This document shows, in pieces, positions 24,422 to 33,872 of a DNA stretch of 64,000 bases. The stretch's first letter is position 1. The number at the start of each line of letters is the position of its first letter. Source of the DNA: CAZLPZ01 sp964607245 (lineage in GTDB: Bacteria; Pseudomonadota; Alphaproteobacteria; Micavibrionales; Micavibrionaceae). The notes below the pieces were generated by a model, which worked only from the letters and a program-made list of their open reading frames with translations, had not been told where the DNA came from and searched no databases. A program made the position numbers and the translations under genes. The stretch is from contig CAZSIB010000007.1 in assembly GCA_964607245.1 (NCBI GenBank), positions 8,999-72,998 of the forward strand. Reading direction: 5' to 3'.

Positions 24422-25837
24422 GTGGCGCTCAAGAAAATATTTTTAGGGGCAGGGGCGATGTCCTCTGTCACGATCATCCGTATGATTGCCCAAATGGCAA
24501 TTGTGCCGGTATTAGCGCGGCTCCTGACCCCAGAAGAATACGGGCTGATGGGTATGGCGATGCCGATCATCCTTTTTATCATGATTTTTTCGGATATTGG
24601 CGTGACAGGCGCACTTTTACGCACAAATGATCGAACGCACCAAAAAGAATGGTCCAGCAGTTTCTGGGCGGTAATGGGGATGGGCGGGGCGCTCTCGTGT
24701 GCCCTTGTCTTGGCGGCTCCAGTCATTGGATGGCTTTTATCCGAGCCCCGTGTGGTGCCGATTATATCGACCCTGGCGGCGGTGATATTTTTACAATCTC
24801 TTGTCACCGTGCCTGGTGCGTTCCTTCAGTACCACAAGAAATTTTTTATTCTTGCCGGGACAGAATTTATCTCTATGGCTGCCAGCATTGGTGCTGTTAT
24901 CTTTTTTGCGCTTGCCGGATACGGCGTTTGGGCCTTGGTTCTTCAGCAAGTTGTACACTATGTCTTGAAATGTATTTTTATTCTTATGCTGTCGGGGTAT
25001 CAACCCAGGCTCGAATTTGACATGCCCACCATTGTGCCGCATTTAAAATTCGGAAAAGATGTGTTGGGGTCAAGCGCGATGAACACCCTGTCCCAAATGG
25101 CGATCAGTCTGTTGATGGGACGATTTCTGGGCGTTGAAGCGGTGGGTATTTATACCATGGCGATGTTATTCGTTACGCTGCCTGCACGATTTGCAGCGGC
25201 ACCGTTACAATTTGTCCTCTACCCGTATCTTGCCAAGATACAGGATAGGCCCGATCAATTTCGTGACATCTTTATATTTTTTACCCGGATTCTGGTGCTT
25301 ATTTTTGTGCCCAGTGTTTTTCTGTTAGCAAGCGCGCAGGCGTCGTTTTTCGCGCTTTTGCTCTCTGCAAAGTGGCATGGAGCGGGTGTTTTATTTGCAA
25401 TTCTAACACCCATGGCCGCGTTTCAAGCGTTCCTTTCCCTGCGTGGGACGGTCGCAATGCTCATGGGACGGCCCGATATACTTGCGCGGCAATCTTTTGA
25501 ATATGGGATGATCTCTATTCTGACGTCCGTTCTTTTTCTGGCGTTTGGACTTTATCATTGGGCGGTTGTGATGATGGTCGTTTATTTATTCTATCAATTA
25601 CGCGGGATTAACATGATCTTGCCCTTGGTGGAGATGCAGGCCTGGGATTACCATCGATTGTGGATTTTACCAAGCTTAGTGGCGCTGACCGCTGTCATTG
25701 TTCATCAACTCTTGGGCGGTGGTCTTGTGCTCGCCGTCTTTCTTTTGGGCGGATGTTGGGCGACGCTTTTGATTCGTGAATATCCATTATGGCGTCAAGA
25801 TTATAACCGTCTGCGCGATGTCTTGGGGGCAGAGTGA
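24422..25837 (+). CDS. Oligosaccharide flippase (Wzx / polysaccharide biosynthesis type)
   Basis: A 471-residue protein with about twelve to fourteen membrane segments, of the MOP-superfamily polysaccharide exporter type. Features include the early LARLLTPEEYGLMGMA loop, typical of RfbX/WzxC proteins, and QMAISLLMGRFLG in the middle. The family flips the lipid-linked repeat unit across the inner membrane. The GTG at 24422 is preferred because AAGAGG stands eight bases upstream and the frame further upstream lies inside the priming transferase gene. The next gene starts 4 bases after the stop. Confidence 0.9.
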   Translation: MALKKIFLGAGAMSSVTIIRMIAQMAIVPVLARLLTPEEYGLMGMAMPIILFIMIFSDIGVTGALLRTNDRTHQKEWSSSFWAVMGMGGALSCALVLAAPVIGWLLSEPRVVPIISTLAAVIFLQSLVTVPGAFLQYHKKFFILAGTEFISMAASIGAVIFFALAGYGVWALVLQQVVHYVLKCIFILMLSGYQPRLEFDMPTIVPHLKFGKDVLGSSAMNTLSQMAISLLMGRFLGVEAVGIYTMAMLFVTLPARFAAAPLQFVLYPYLAKIQDRPDQFRDIFIFFTRILVLIFVPSVFLLASAQASFFALLLSAKWHGAGVLFAILTPMAAFQAFLSLRGTVAMLMGRPDILARQSFEYGMISILTSVLFLAFGLYHWAVVMMVVYLFYQLRGINMILPLVEMQAWDYHRLWILPSLVALTAVIVHQLLGGGLVLAVFLLGGCWATLLIREYPLWRQDYNRLRDVLGAE

Positions 25838-25841
25838 TTTC

Positions 25842-26756
25842 ATGTCGATTAAACTGTCATTGATTATTTGCACACGGAACCGCGCGCCGGTCTTACCCGC
25901 ATGTTTGGATGCAGTTCTAGAATCGATCAAAGAGTCGGGAACGCATTTTGTTCAGGTGATCGTGGTAAATAACGGGTCAACCGACGCGACCACCCAAGCC
26001 CTGTCGGATTGGCAGGATCAAAATGATTTTACTTTAAAAATTGTTGACGCACCGCATCCTGGGTTATCGCGCGCGCGTAATGCAGGATTGGCCGTTGCGA
26101 TGGGGGATTTGATCATCTTTACCGATGATGACTGCATTATGGACCGGATGTATATCAAAACGGCGCTTGCTCTGGCATCGAGAGATGCCGCACCCGTTTT
26201 ACGCGGCGGGCGTATTGAACAGGGGGACCCGACCGATTTACCGCTCACAATCAAAACAGATCTGGCCCGACAAACCTGGTCGAAAGATCAAAAATCCATG
26301 CGGCACGGGTCGCTTTCAGGTGTTATTTCAGGGTGCAGTTTTATCTTCCCACGCGTAATGTATGATGCGCTTGGCGATTTTGATGTCGCTTTGGGGGCGG
26401 GGTCCCAAAACCCCGGTGCCGATGATACCGATTATTTGGTTCGGGCCTATCTCGCCGGATTCACAATCGAATACAACCCCGATTTGATTGTGCATCATTT
26501 CCATGGGCGTCAAACAAAAGAACAAGGGCGCGCGTTGATGATCAATTATTTGCTGGGGATCGGCGGGATGATGACGAAATATATCATGACCTCGCGCGAT
26601 GTTTGGCGCCCGTTTGTTTGGGATATCAAAAACTGGATCAAAGAGATGCTCCAGGGCAAAAATCTATACCTGCCGGAATATGATTTATCGTATCGTGATG
26701 TTGTATTCTATACCCTGCGCGGGATGTGGATTTATTTTTGGGCAGATAAAAAATGA
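25842..26756 (+). CDS. Glycosyltransferase family 2 protein
   Basis: A 304-residue GT-A enzyme. It opens with LSLIICTRNRAPVLPACLDAVL, then the VVNNGSTD block and the RNAGLAVAMGDLIIFTDDDC segment with the metal-binding acidic triad. Downstream is an NPDLIVHHFHGRQT block. GT2 enzymes are inverting transferases using NDP-sugars at the cytoplasmic face. No membrane helix is needed for the domain, though the C-terminus has aromatic-rich segments that may associate with the membrane. The stop overlaps the pyruvyltransferase start (ATGA). Confidence 0.88.
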   Translation: MSIKLSLIICTRNRAPVLPACLDAVLESIKESGTHFVQVIVVNNGSTDATTQALSDWQDQNDFTLKIVDAPHPGLSRARNAGLAVAMGDLIIFTDDDCIMDRMYIKTALALASRDAAPVLRGGRIEQGDPTDLPLTIKTDLARQTWSKDQKSMRHGSLSGVISGCSFIFPRVMYDALGDFDVALGAGSQNPGADDTDYLVRAYLAGFTIEYNPDLIVHHFHGRQTKEQGRALMINYLLGIGGMMTKYIMTSRDVWRPFVWDIKNWIKEMLQGKNLYLPEYDLSYRDVVFYTLRGMWIYFWADKK

Positions 26757-27754
26757 CAGAAAATAAAAAACAATTTTTAGAATGGCGCGCCAAAATCAAT
26801 GCGTGTTTAGAGCCTTTAATTCGGTCCGAAGATAAATTTGCGCTACTTGATTTTCCAAACCATGCAAATGTGGGTGACAGCATGATTTGGATGGGAGAGA
26901 CACGTTTCTTTCGTGCTTATCTTAAGGCAATACCATCTTATGTTGCGGATCACCATCGTTTTTCATCGTCGGCACTTGTTCACCATGTGCCGACGGGACC
27001 AATTTTTTTACATGGGGGTGGAAATTTTGGTGATCTGTGGCCCGCGCATCAACATTTCCGTGAGGAAATATTGCGGACGTTTCCAGACCGCCCCATCATT
27101 CAATTGCCGCAATCGATTCATTTTCAAGACCCGCAGAACTTGGCGCGTGCAGCGCGTGCCATCCATTCGCATCAAAATTTTACGTTACTTGTCCGTGATA
27201 AGAATAGTTTTAAAATCGCAACAGAACATTTTAAATGTCCTGTGTTTCTATGCCCGGATATGGCACTTTATTTAGATCCTGTCACCGATAAAATTCAAAA
27301 AACGCGTGATATCCTTTATTTATTGCGCAGTGATCATGAAAAGAAATCCTCTATGGGAGAAGTTCAAAATCTTTCCCCCTGTGAAGATTGGATCATGGAT
27401 CCAGAGGGGTTCGAACAACAGATCCGCACAGGAACAATTTGGCGACTTCCCTTGATATTGGGCGCAGACGCTTTGAATCCCGCAATGCGGCGTTTTGCGC
27501 TTTATGAACGCCTGGCGCAGGGGCGGATGATGCGTGGGATCAAGCAAATTGGATCCGCGCGCTATGTCATTACCGATCGCCTGCATGTGCATATTTTATG
27601 CATTCTTATGGGGATTCCGCATGCCGTTCTCGATAACAGCTACGGCAAGATCAAAAGTGTTTCAAGTGTATGGATACCCGAAATGCCCGATGTGCATTTT
27701 GTTGATACCCTGCTTCAGGCGATTGAGATGTATCAGAGAGCGCGCGCGGCATGA
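26753..27754 (+). CDS. Polysaccharide pyruvyl transferase
   Basis: A 333-residue member of the polysaccharide pyruvyl transferase family, which adds ketal-linked pyruvate from phosphoenolpyruvate to sugars of an exopolysaccharide. Family blocks seen are DFPNHANVGDSMIWMGE near residue 34, FLHGGGNFGDLWP near 85, IQLPQSIHF, FLCPDMAL and VITDRLHVHILCILMGIPH. It is closest in look to ExoV-type enzymes of succinoglycan synthesis. The gene is overlapped at both ends by its neighbours. Pyruvylation would make the polymer acidic. Confidence 0.92.
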   Translation: MTENKKQFLEWRAKINACLEPLIRSEDKFALLDFPNHANVGDSMIWMGETRFFRAYLKAIPSYVADHHRFSSSALVHHVPTGPIFLHGGGNFGDLWPAHQHFREEILRTFPDRPIIQLPQSIHFQDPQNLARAARAIHSHQNFTLLVRDKNSFKIATEHFKCPVFLCPDMALYLDPVTDKIQKTRDILYLLRSDHEKKSSMGEVQNLSPCEDWIMDPEGFEQQIRTGTIWRLPLILGADALNPAMRRFALYERLAQGRMMRGIKQIGSARYVITDRLHVHILCILMGIPHAVLDNSYGKIKSVSSVWIPEMPDVHFVDTLLQAIEMYQRARAA

Positions 27755-28815
27755 AAATTTTATTTGCAACAGCCCAGCCATTCCCGCCCCAAATGTTTGG
27801 CGGATTGCAAATGGATATCATTGAACTTGCGGGTCGTCTGCGCGCGCGGGGGCACGACACCGCGATTTTTTGTGGCCTTGCGGGGAGTGGATGGACCGGC
27901 TTTCGTGGGCGCGTGATGATGAAGATATCGCGCAAGCCCTATACAAAAGACGGAGATTTTAATCATAAAACCTATCGTGCGTGGTTCCCTAAGACTGCGA
28001 TGAAAGACGTTGCAGATGACTTTCATCCCGATATTGTTGTGGTCGCAGCGCGAGAGCCTGTCCCGATTGCGCTTGCGGTGCGTGCGATTAGGATTCCGGT
28101 TGTGATGCTCCTCCAAGATGTTGAATTTCATGATCATGGCGGAGATTTTAAAGCGCTTGTCGATGTGCCGTGTGTTGCGAATTCATCGTATACAGCAGAA
28201 AAATACAAACGTGCGTTTTCGGTGACGCCGCACGTAATTTATCCCATTATTGACTCAGATAAATATCGCGTTGTGCCGCAAAAAAAATACGTGCTGTTTG
28301 TAAATCCGCATCCTTTTAAAGGCGTTGAGATCGCGTGCGATGTGGCGCAACGTCTGCCACATATTCCTTTTGTTTTTCTTGAATCGTGGCCGCTGTCAAA
28401 AACTGAAGATCGGGCGTTAACGTGTGCACTGAAGAATCTGCCGAATGTCATACGCCATGCGCCGGTCAAAGATATGAAGCCTTTTTACGCGGGGGCCAAA
28501 ATGATTTTGGTGCCCAGTCGTTGGGAGGAAGCCTTTGGTCGGATTGTGGCCGAGGCCCAGGTAAGTGGTATTCCGGCGATTTCAACACGCCGCGCGGGTC
28601 TTATTGAGTCAACGGGGCCCGGAGGGATTTTGATTGATTTTGATGCACCGATTGAGAACTGGACATGCGCGGTTGAAAATCTGTGGGATGACGAAATGCT
28701 CTATGGCGCTCTATCTGTGGCGGCGCGAAAGCACGCCGAACGTCCAGACATGAACCCGGACCAGCAAATCCGCACGTGGGAAAATATTTTAAAAAAATCG
28801 ACGGGATATCCATGA
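27751..28815 (+). CDS. Glycosyltransferase family 4 protein
   Basis: A 354-residue GT-B enzyme. The N-terminus ATAQPFPPQMFGGLQMDIIELAGRLRARGH is the usual acceptor-side start. The C-terminal region VPSRWEEAFGRIVAEAQVSGIPAI contains the conserved glutamates of GT4 donor binding. Likely a retaining transferase adding one residue to the repeat unit. Overlaps both neighbours by 4 bases, so it belongs to the same translationally coupled run. Confidence 0.88.
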   Translation: MKILFATAQPFPPQMFGGLQMDIIELAGRLRARGHDTAIFCGLAGSGWTGFRGRVMMKISRKPYTKDGDFNHKTYRAWFPKTAMKDVADDFHPDIVVVAAREPVPIALAVRAIRIPVVMLLQDVEFHDHGGDFKALVDVPCVANSSYTAEKYKRAFSVTPHVIYPIIDSDKYRVVPQKKYVLFVNPHPFKGVEIACDVAQRLPHIPFVFLESWPLSKTEDRALTCALKNLPNVIRHAPVKDMKPFYAGAKMILVPSRWEEAFGRIVAEAQVSGIPAISTRRAGLIESTGPGGILIDFDAPIENWTCAVENLWDDEMLYGALSVAARKHAERPDMNPDQQIRTWENILKKSTGYP

Positions 28816-29780
28816 ACAGCGTGAGAGAAACCGTATCGGTCATTATCCCCGCCTATCGTTCGGAGACCACCATTCCGCGTGCCGTGCGGTCTGCACTGGC
28901 CGAGCCATCGGTAATTCAAGTGATCGTGGTTGATGATGCATCGGGGGATCATACGCTGGATTTTGCAAGATCGGCAGATGATGGTACAGGGCGCTTGATT
29001 CTTGAGACACAACCCGAAAACAAAGGCCCTGCGGCCGCGCGGAATGTTGGATTGCATTTGGCAAAAGGGGACTGGGTTGCGCTTCTGGATGCCGATGATT
29101 ATTGGCTTTCTGGGCGGATCACGCGGTTGCTTGATGCAGCGCAGGATGTTGATTTTATCGCCGATGATTTATATCAAGAAATAGAAAACGATACAAATAT
29201 GCCACGGCGTACGATTTTTTCAACAAGCATGTCTTTACCTCGTACCGTCATATTTTCTGAATTTGTCCAGTCGAATATCACGCAAGCGAGGATTGAACGT
29301 GCCGAACTGGGGTTTATCAAACCACTGATCCGGTGGTCGTTTTTAAATGAAAAAAAGATATCTTATCGTGAGGATTTGCGTCTGGGTGAAGATTACGAAT
29401 TATACGCGCGTGCACTGGCGCACGGCGCACGCATGAAAATTATTCCGGCCTGTGGGTATGTGTCTGTTGTGCGAAATAACTCACTGAGCGCCCGGCACAC
29501 CATCGACGATTTGCGCCGCCTGCGAGATTGTGATGCGGATTTAATGAAGATTGCAGGATTAGCGCAAACGGACAAGCGCATTTTATCCGCGCATGCAAGA
29601 TCGATTGATTGCCGCCTTCAATGGCGATTGATGATCGAGGCCGTTAAAAAGAGAGATGTTTCCGCCGGGCTTACGACATTTTTCCGGCCTTGGCCTGTGC
29701 CCGTATACCTGATCCAACAATTATGGGGAGAAGCCGTGCGGCGCTTTATCAAGAAACGGTACGGTGATACAAAAAACTAA
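28812..29780 (+). CDS. Glycosyltransferase family 2 protein (ExoO/ExoU-like)
   Basis: A 322-residue GT2 protein. N-terminal VSVIIPAYRSETTIPRAVRSAL, VVDDASGDHT and the AARNVGLHLAKGDWVALLDADD segment with the DxD site form the GT-A domain. The second half has GFIKPLIRWSFL and RLGEDYELYARALA, a layout shared with the gene at 34867 and with succinoglycan ExoO/ExoU/ExoW-type transferases. The ATG at 28812 overlaps the preceding stop. It is last in the first plus-strand block and faces the convergent kinase-like gene with a 4-base overlap. Confidence 0.88.
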   Translation: MNSVRETVSVIIPAYRSETTIPRAVRSALAEPSVIQVIVVDDASGDHTLDFARSADDGTGRLILETQPENKGPAAARNVGLHLAKGDWVALLDADDYWLSGRITRLLDAAQDVDFIADDLYQEIENDTNMPRRTIFSTSMSLPRTVIFSEFVQSNITQARIERAELGFIKPLIRWSFLNEKKISYREDLRLGEDYELYARALAHGARMKIIPACGYVSVVRNNSLSARHTIDDLRRLRDCDADLMKIAGLAQTDKRILSAHARSIDCRLQWRLMIEAVKKRDVSAGLTTFFRPWPVPVYLIQQLWGEAVRRFIKKRYGDTKN

Positions 29781-30508
29781 CCGCGAAAGATAAAACGGTA
29801 GAGAAAACCGGGAATATACCGCCGCCGTGCATAAAGAACCGCGCCGATGATGGGCGTTTTTGTCCGTTCAAGAACAAGTTTTAGATGAGAGAGGACGGGC
29901 ATTCGGCTTTTCTCGGCCCGCACAGAAATTAGAATGCCATCACAAAGTCGCGCGAGCCGAAGCGTATGAGGCGAGGCCAAGGCATTATTCACATGAATGA
30001 TAATAACATTAAAATAAGATTGGCAATTGGCTATAAATTGAGTGAATGCCGCTGTGTTTTCGGGGATGTTTGAATGATTGTGATCCCCCAAAACAGCCAC
30101 ATGAAAATTCGTTTTTTCAAGACGCGCAATCGGCCGTCCTGGTTTTTGGGGCGTGTTTAAAAATGCGGTGATTGTTGTAGGAATTTGAAATGTCGGCATA
30201 TCGCTTTTTCCGCACGACATTCCTGCATCAATCAATAACACGCGCCGTTGATCACGCTCTGCCGCAAGCCAGGCAAGATCGGCGGCAAGAACACCTGCCC
30301 CTTCGTCTGTGTGCGCACTGATAACACATAACATTGTGGCGCTCTCCGCTTTATTTTTGGCAGGCAGGATTTGATCGAGGAGACCCGATATTTTTGCGGT
30401 TGGCAAAGCCACCTGAAACGTTCCCGAAATTTGCGCGATCAAATCGAGGAATGATTTTTCAAACAAATCGGCGTCATAGGCCGGCTGCTGCGCGTGTGAT
30501 TGGGTCAT
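29777..30508 (-). CDS. CpsD/BY-kinase-like polysaccharide protein with degenerate ATP site
   Basis: A 243-residue protein with the MinD/BY-kinase fold order. The Walker A region (residues 64-73) reads SAHTDEGAGV, where active enzymes have a GEGKS/T-type loop, so the P-loop lysine is Ala71 and the next serine/threonine is Gly72. The Walker A' strand VLLIDAGM keeps Asp94. There is no tyrosine cluster at the C-terminus, which ends basic (ARRRYIPGFLYRFIFRG). It is translationally coupled to the Wzz-type gene upstream (ATGA at 30505), the standard partner of such kinases. Likely a structural or regulatory partner of chain-length control rather than an active kinase. Confidence 0.82.
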   Translation of the reverse strand: MTQSHAQQPAYDADLFEKSFLDLIAQISGTFQVALPTAKISGLLDQILPAKNKAESATMLCVISAHTDEGAGVLAADLAWLAAERDQRRVLLIDAGMSCGKSDMPTFQIPTTITAFLNTPQKPGRPIARLEKTNFHVAVLGDHNHSNIPENTAAFTQFIANCQSYFNVIIIHVNNALASPHTLRLARLCDGILISVRAEKSRMPVLSHLKLVLERTKTPIIGAVLYARRRYIPGFLYRFIFRG

Positions 30509-31773
30509 GCGGTCACCGAATTTTTCTCATGTCGCCAGAAACTTTCAAGAACAGGAAGGCTTAGTGCTGCTGTGATCTGTTCGGCGCGTGTTATGCGGTC
30601 ATCAATCATCTCGGATAAAAATGCGATCAGCGCGGCAAGCAAAAAACCCGCGCATAAAAACGTGATCAAAAGCAGATTTTTATGTTGCGATAGAGGGGTC
30701 GTTGGTCGAACAGGTTCTTCCATCATGACCAGGCGCGACATGTTTTGCTTTGCTAAAAGGTCGTTCACGCGCGCTTCTTCGCTGCGTTGATGATAATATT
30801 TATAATTCTCTGAATCGATTTTGAGGCGCTGTTCCAAGGTTTCATACGCATTGCGATGATCTTCCAGATATGAAATACGCGTATCAATTTGAGTAAGTCG
30901 CGTATAAAGCGGACCGCCGTTTCCGGCCTCGGTTAAATCCTGTTGGCGGCGTTTTACATCGTTTTTTGCATCTTGGATCAAAGCATTGAGGCGCGTGACG
31001 GTTGGGCTTGAACGATTATACGTCGCAAGTGCATCGACGCGTTTCGATTCAAGTTCGGCCAAACGGTTTTGCGCGGTATTGACGGCTTGGTATGCGAGAG
31101 CCGAAAGCTCTCTTTTCTCGCGTAAAAGCTCATCCATCTCTGTCCCAAGATCGGATATCCCCAGGGTTTGTTTCAAATTCTGAAACTCAGTTTGGGTTTC
31201 GATCATACTCGCCTGGGCCTTGGTCGTTTGAACCTGCAGAAAGTCAGTTTGTGGATTGCTGTAAAGTTCCTGTTGGCGGATCATAAACCGATCCATCAAG
31301 AGGCGCAGGGCGACTTGCGCTATTTGTGGATCGGTGTGTGTCATACGAATATCGATGACGTTATTCCGTGGGTCATTTGTTGCCTTGACCGCGCGGGACA
31401 GCCGCGCGACGGCCTGGGCGGTTATCGCCGAATTTTTGTTCGGCGATTCAAGATCCGGATAAAGCTTTTGGGTACCAATCCCTGTCACGACATCATTCAA
31501 CAAAGCGGGGCTTGCCAGGATTTTTAAATGTGCTTGGATCAGTTCGTTACGTTCAGAATCCGAAAAGCCAGGTTGGTTCGGCGAAGCCAGATGAACGCGC
31601 GGGGCTGCATCGGGATCAAATTTAACCAGAATACTCCCATAGGCCATGTATTGCGGGACAAGTCCACGTACATAAAACGACCCCGCCGCAACAACGCACG
31701 CAAAGACAATCAGAAAACGAAATTTCTGACGAAACAAAAGGGTCAACAGCCCACGGAAACTTGGATCAATCAT
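30505..31773 (-). CDS. Polysaccharide chain-length determinant (Wzz/GumC-like)
   Basis: A 422-residue inner-membrane protein with the PCP layout: membrane helix at about residues 17-36, a large periplasmic part, and a second helix near residues 370-390 (LLLITFLCAGFLLAALIAFL) after a proline-rich PVRPTTPL. The periplasmic region holds long coiled-coil helices (about residues 160-340, rich in Gln, Glu, Leu). It controls polymer length and connects Wzy to the Wza exporter. A GTG at 31860 is an alternative start that adds 29 residues. I chose the ATG at 31773 because it leaves the usual short cytoplasmic tail. Neither has a clear ribosome site. Confidence 0.88.
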   Translation of the reverse strand: MIDPSFRGLLTLLFRQKFRFLIVFACVVAAGSFYVRGLVPQYMAYGSILVKFDPDAAPRVHLASPNQPGFSDSERNELIQAHLKILASPALLNDVVTGIGTQKLYPDLESPNKNSAITAQAVARLSRAVKATNDPRNNVIDIRMTHTDPQIAQVALRLLMDRFMIRQQELYSNPQTDFLQVQTTKAQASMIETQTEFQNLKQTLGISDLGTEMDELLREKRELSALAYQAVNTAQNRLAELESKRVDALATYNRSSPTVTRLNALIQDAKNDVKRRQQDLTEAGNGGPLYTRLTQIDTRISYLEDHRNAYETLEQRLKIDSENYKYYHQRSEEARVNDLLAKQNMSRLVMMEEPVRPTTPLSQHKNLLLITFLCAGFLLAALIAFLSEMIDDRITRAEQITAALSLPVLESFWRHEKNSVTA

Positions 31774-31983
31774 TGGTCTTTGGAATAGCGGCGTGCGGGC
31801 CGCTTTCTTTCTGTTTTTATGCCATGCGTGAAAATCCCTGTATTCATAACCGAGTAACACCCATTTGGGAATAAAAAAATCGCTTTATTTATATACATAA
31901 TTATAAATCAAAATCAGTGTTATTTTAGGGGGTTCCTTGTTATATGTCGGGGGGCTGTAATTGAAGAAAGAGGTCTCGCGTCA

Positions 31984-32724
31984 ATGACAATATATCAAAA
32001 ATGGATATTTCTCCTTATTCTTTTGGGGGGCCTGATTTTTTCGGCCGCGGCGTGGGCGGATCTTCCGTTTTTCACCCGTTTCTCATCGGCTCTTGACCGG
32101 AAAGTTTGGCAAAAGTCCGATGGCTGGGTCAATGGCAATCATCAATCTTGTGAATGGCGGGGGGATGCGGCAGAAATTCGCGCAGGGCGGTTGACATTAG
32201 TTCTATCCAAGCGCCCCGGAAAATTAAGACCATTTTCCTGTGGTGAGATTCAAACACAAGCGCGTTTTGGCTATGGCCGATATGAGGCCCGGATGCGCAG
32301 CGCTGTTGGTTCTGGGTTGAATACGGCGTTCTTCACGTATATCGGGCCGCCGATGGGCGTGCCGCATCATGACGAGATCGATTTTGAATTTTTGGGGAAA
32401 AATCCTCGAGCGGTTGAAATTGCACACTGGGTATCTGGGGTTAAAATTGCATCACATGTCGTTGATTTAAAATTTGATTCATCGCGCACCTACCATGACT
32501 ATGCCTTTGACTGGTCGCCGCATTCTATCCGGTGGTATGTCGATGGAAATCTGGTCCATGAAACCTTGCCGGATGAACCCATCCCCAAAAATCCAGGAAA
32601 GATATTCTTTAGTCTATGGTCGGGGTCCCCGGAATGGATGGGAAGCTTTACCTATGATAAGCCTGTGCGGGCCGATATTTTATGGGTGAAATATACTCCC
32701 ATGCCCGTCGAGGGGAAAAAATAA
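31984..32724 (+). CDS. Secreted glycoside hydrolase family 16 (beta-glucanase-like)
   Basis: A 246-residue exported glycanase. The signal peptide has its hydrophobic core at residues 8-23 and probably cleaves after AWA (residue 25). The GH16 catalytic motif is HDEIDFEFLG, with the nucleophile Glu131, Asp133 and acid/base Glu135. FGYGRYEARMR and FDWSPHSIRWYVDG are further family blocks. ExoK-type GH16 enzymes trim nascent exopolysaccharide. Here the gene sits inside the synthesis locus, which supports a role in sizing or releasing the polymer. Its TAA overlaps the next ATG by one base. The 210 bases to the Wzz-like start are AT-rich and must hold divergent promoters. Confidence 0.92.
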   Translation: MTIYQKWIFLLILLGGLIFSAAAWADLPFFTRFSSALDRKVWQKSDGWVNGNHQSCEWRGDAAEIRAGRLTLVLSKRPGKLRPFSCGEIQTQARFGYGRYEARMRSAVGSGLNTAFFTYIGPPMGVPHHDEIDFEFLGKNPRAVEIAHWVSGVKIASHVVDLKFDSSRTYHDYAFDWSPHSIRWYVDGNLVHETLPDEPIPKNPGKIFFSLWSGSPEWMGSFTYDKPVRADILWVKYTPMPVEGKK

Positions 32725-33872
32725 TGCAGTCTTCGCCCGCCACGCGCATTTTGTATCTGGTGCATGATCTGAACGATTCTGCCGTGCATCAACGTTGCCG
32801 GATGCTCTCGGATGGCGGCGCCTGCGTGACGCTCAAGGGGTTTTATCGCGGTGCCGAACCCCCAAAAACAGTTCCTGGTGCGGATCATATCCTGTCGTTG
32901 GGTCGGACCTATAACGGCGGGTTTCTTCACCGGATCTACAAGGCGCTTTGCGCCTGGATTTTCTGGGCACGTCATGCGGTGGGCGACGGGCCGGTCGATA
33001 TCGTGATTGCGCGGAATCTCGAGATGCTGGTGCTCGCACACCGCGCGCGCGGATTTTTTAAAAAACCGCCGGTTTTGGTCTATGAAGTTTTGGATATTCA
33101 CCGCTTGATGCTCGGGGCGGGGATGCCCGCGCGGTTGCTCCGCCGGGTGGAGGCGTTTTTTTTACCTGTCGTCCGGATGATCATCACATCATCCCCGGCC
33201 TTTATGACGGAGTATTTTGAAAATTTTTATTCCAGTTTGCCGCGCGTGCAACTGGTTGAAAATAAAATCTATGATCCGGATAGGCACATCACAGGCACGT
33301 GTCAACAATTGACCCCGGCGCCACCTTGGGTGATTGGATGGTTTGGGGTGTTACGATGCCGGAAAAGCCTGATCTTACTGCGTGATCTGGTGCGGGCGTA
33401 TCCGGACCGCATCCGTGTTGATTTGAGAGGTCGTCCCGCACTCGATCAAATACCCGACTTTCACGACATCGTGGCGGCGACGCCCGGAATGCATTATGAG
33501 GGTCCGTATAAACACCCGGATGATTTGGAATCGATCTACAGCGCTGTTCATTTTGTTTGGGCGATTGATCTTTACGAAGAAGGGCAGAATTCATCGTGGC
33601 TGTTGCCTAACCGTATTTATGCCAGTGGCGCCTATCGTCGCCCGTCCCTCGTGCAGGCGGGGGTTGAAACCGCCCGGTTTGCCGGGGCGCGCGGGATTGG
33701 CGTGCCGCTCTCGCGTCCCATGGAGGACAGCATTAAAGAATTTTTTGCCACTTTAACACCTGAAAAATATACACATCTGGCCCAGGCGATGGTGTGCGTG
33801 CGACTATCCGATTTTGTGGCAGCCCGCGAAGACGCCGTCGAGTTTGTTGCGGCATTACAAGAGGTCGTATAA
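32724..33872 (+). CDS. Glycosyltransferase (GT-B type)
   Basis: A 382-residue putative glycosyltransferase. N-terminal RILYLVHDLNDSAVHQRCRML suggests a GT-B acceptor domain, followed by DIVIARNLEMLVLAHRARG and VYEVLDIH. The C-terminal part has VIGWFGVLRCRKSL and a diverged donor site (HFVWAIDLYEEGQNSSWLLPNRIYASG). It is less canonical than the other GT4 proteins here, and the usual E-x7-E motif is not clear. It is probably co-translated with the GH16 gene and the ExoA-like gene (one-base overlaps at both ends). Confidence 0.78.
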   Translation: MQSSPATRILYLVHDLNDSAVHQRCRMLSDGGACVTLKGFYRGAEPPKTVPGADHILSLGRTYNGGFLHRIYKALCAWIFWARHAVGDGPVDIVIARNLEMLVLAHRARGFFKKPPVLVYEVLDIHRLMLGAGMPARLLRRVEAFFLPVVRMIITSSPAFMTEYFENFYSSLPRVQLVENKIYDPDRHITGTCQQLTPAPPWVIGWFGVLRCRKSLILLRDLVRAYPDRIRVDLRGRPALDQIPDFHDIVAATPGMHYEGPYKHPDDLESIYSAVHFVWAIDLYEEGQNSSWLLPNRIYASGAYRRPSLVQAGVETARFAGARGIGVPLSRPMEDSIKEFFATLTPEKYTHLAQAMVCVRLSDFVAAREDAVEFVAALQEVV

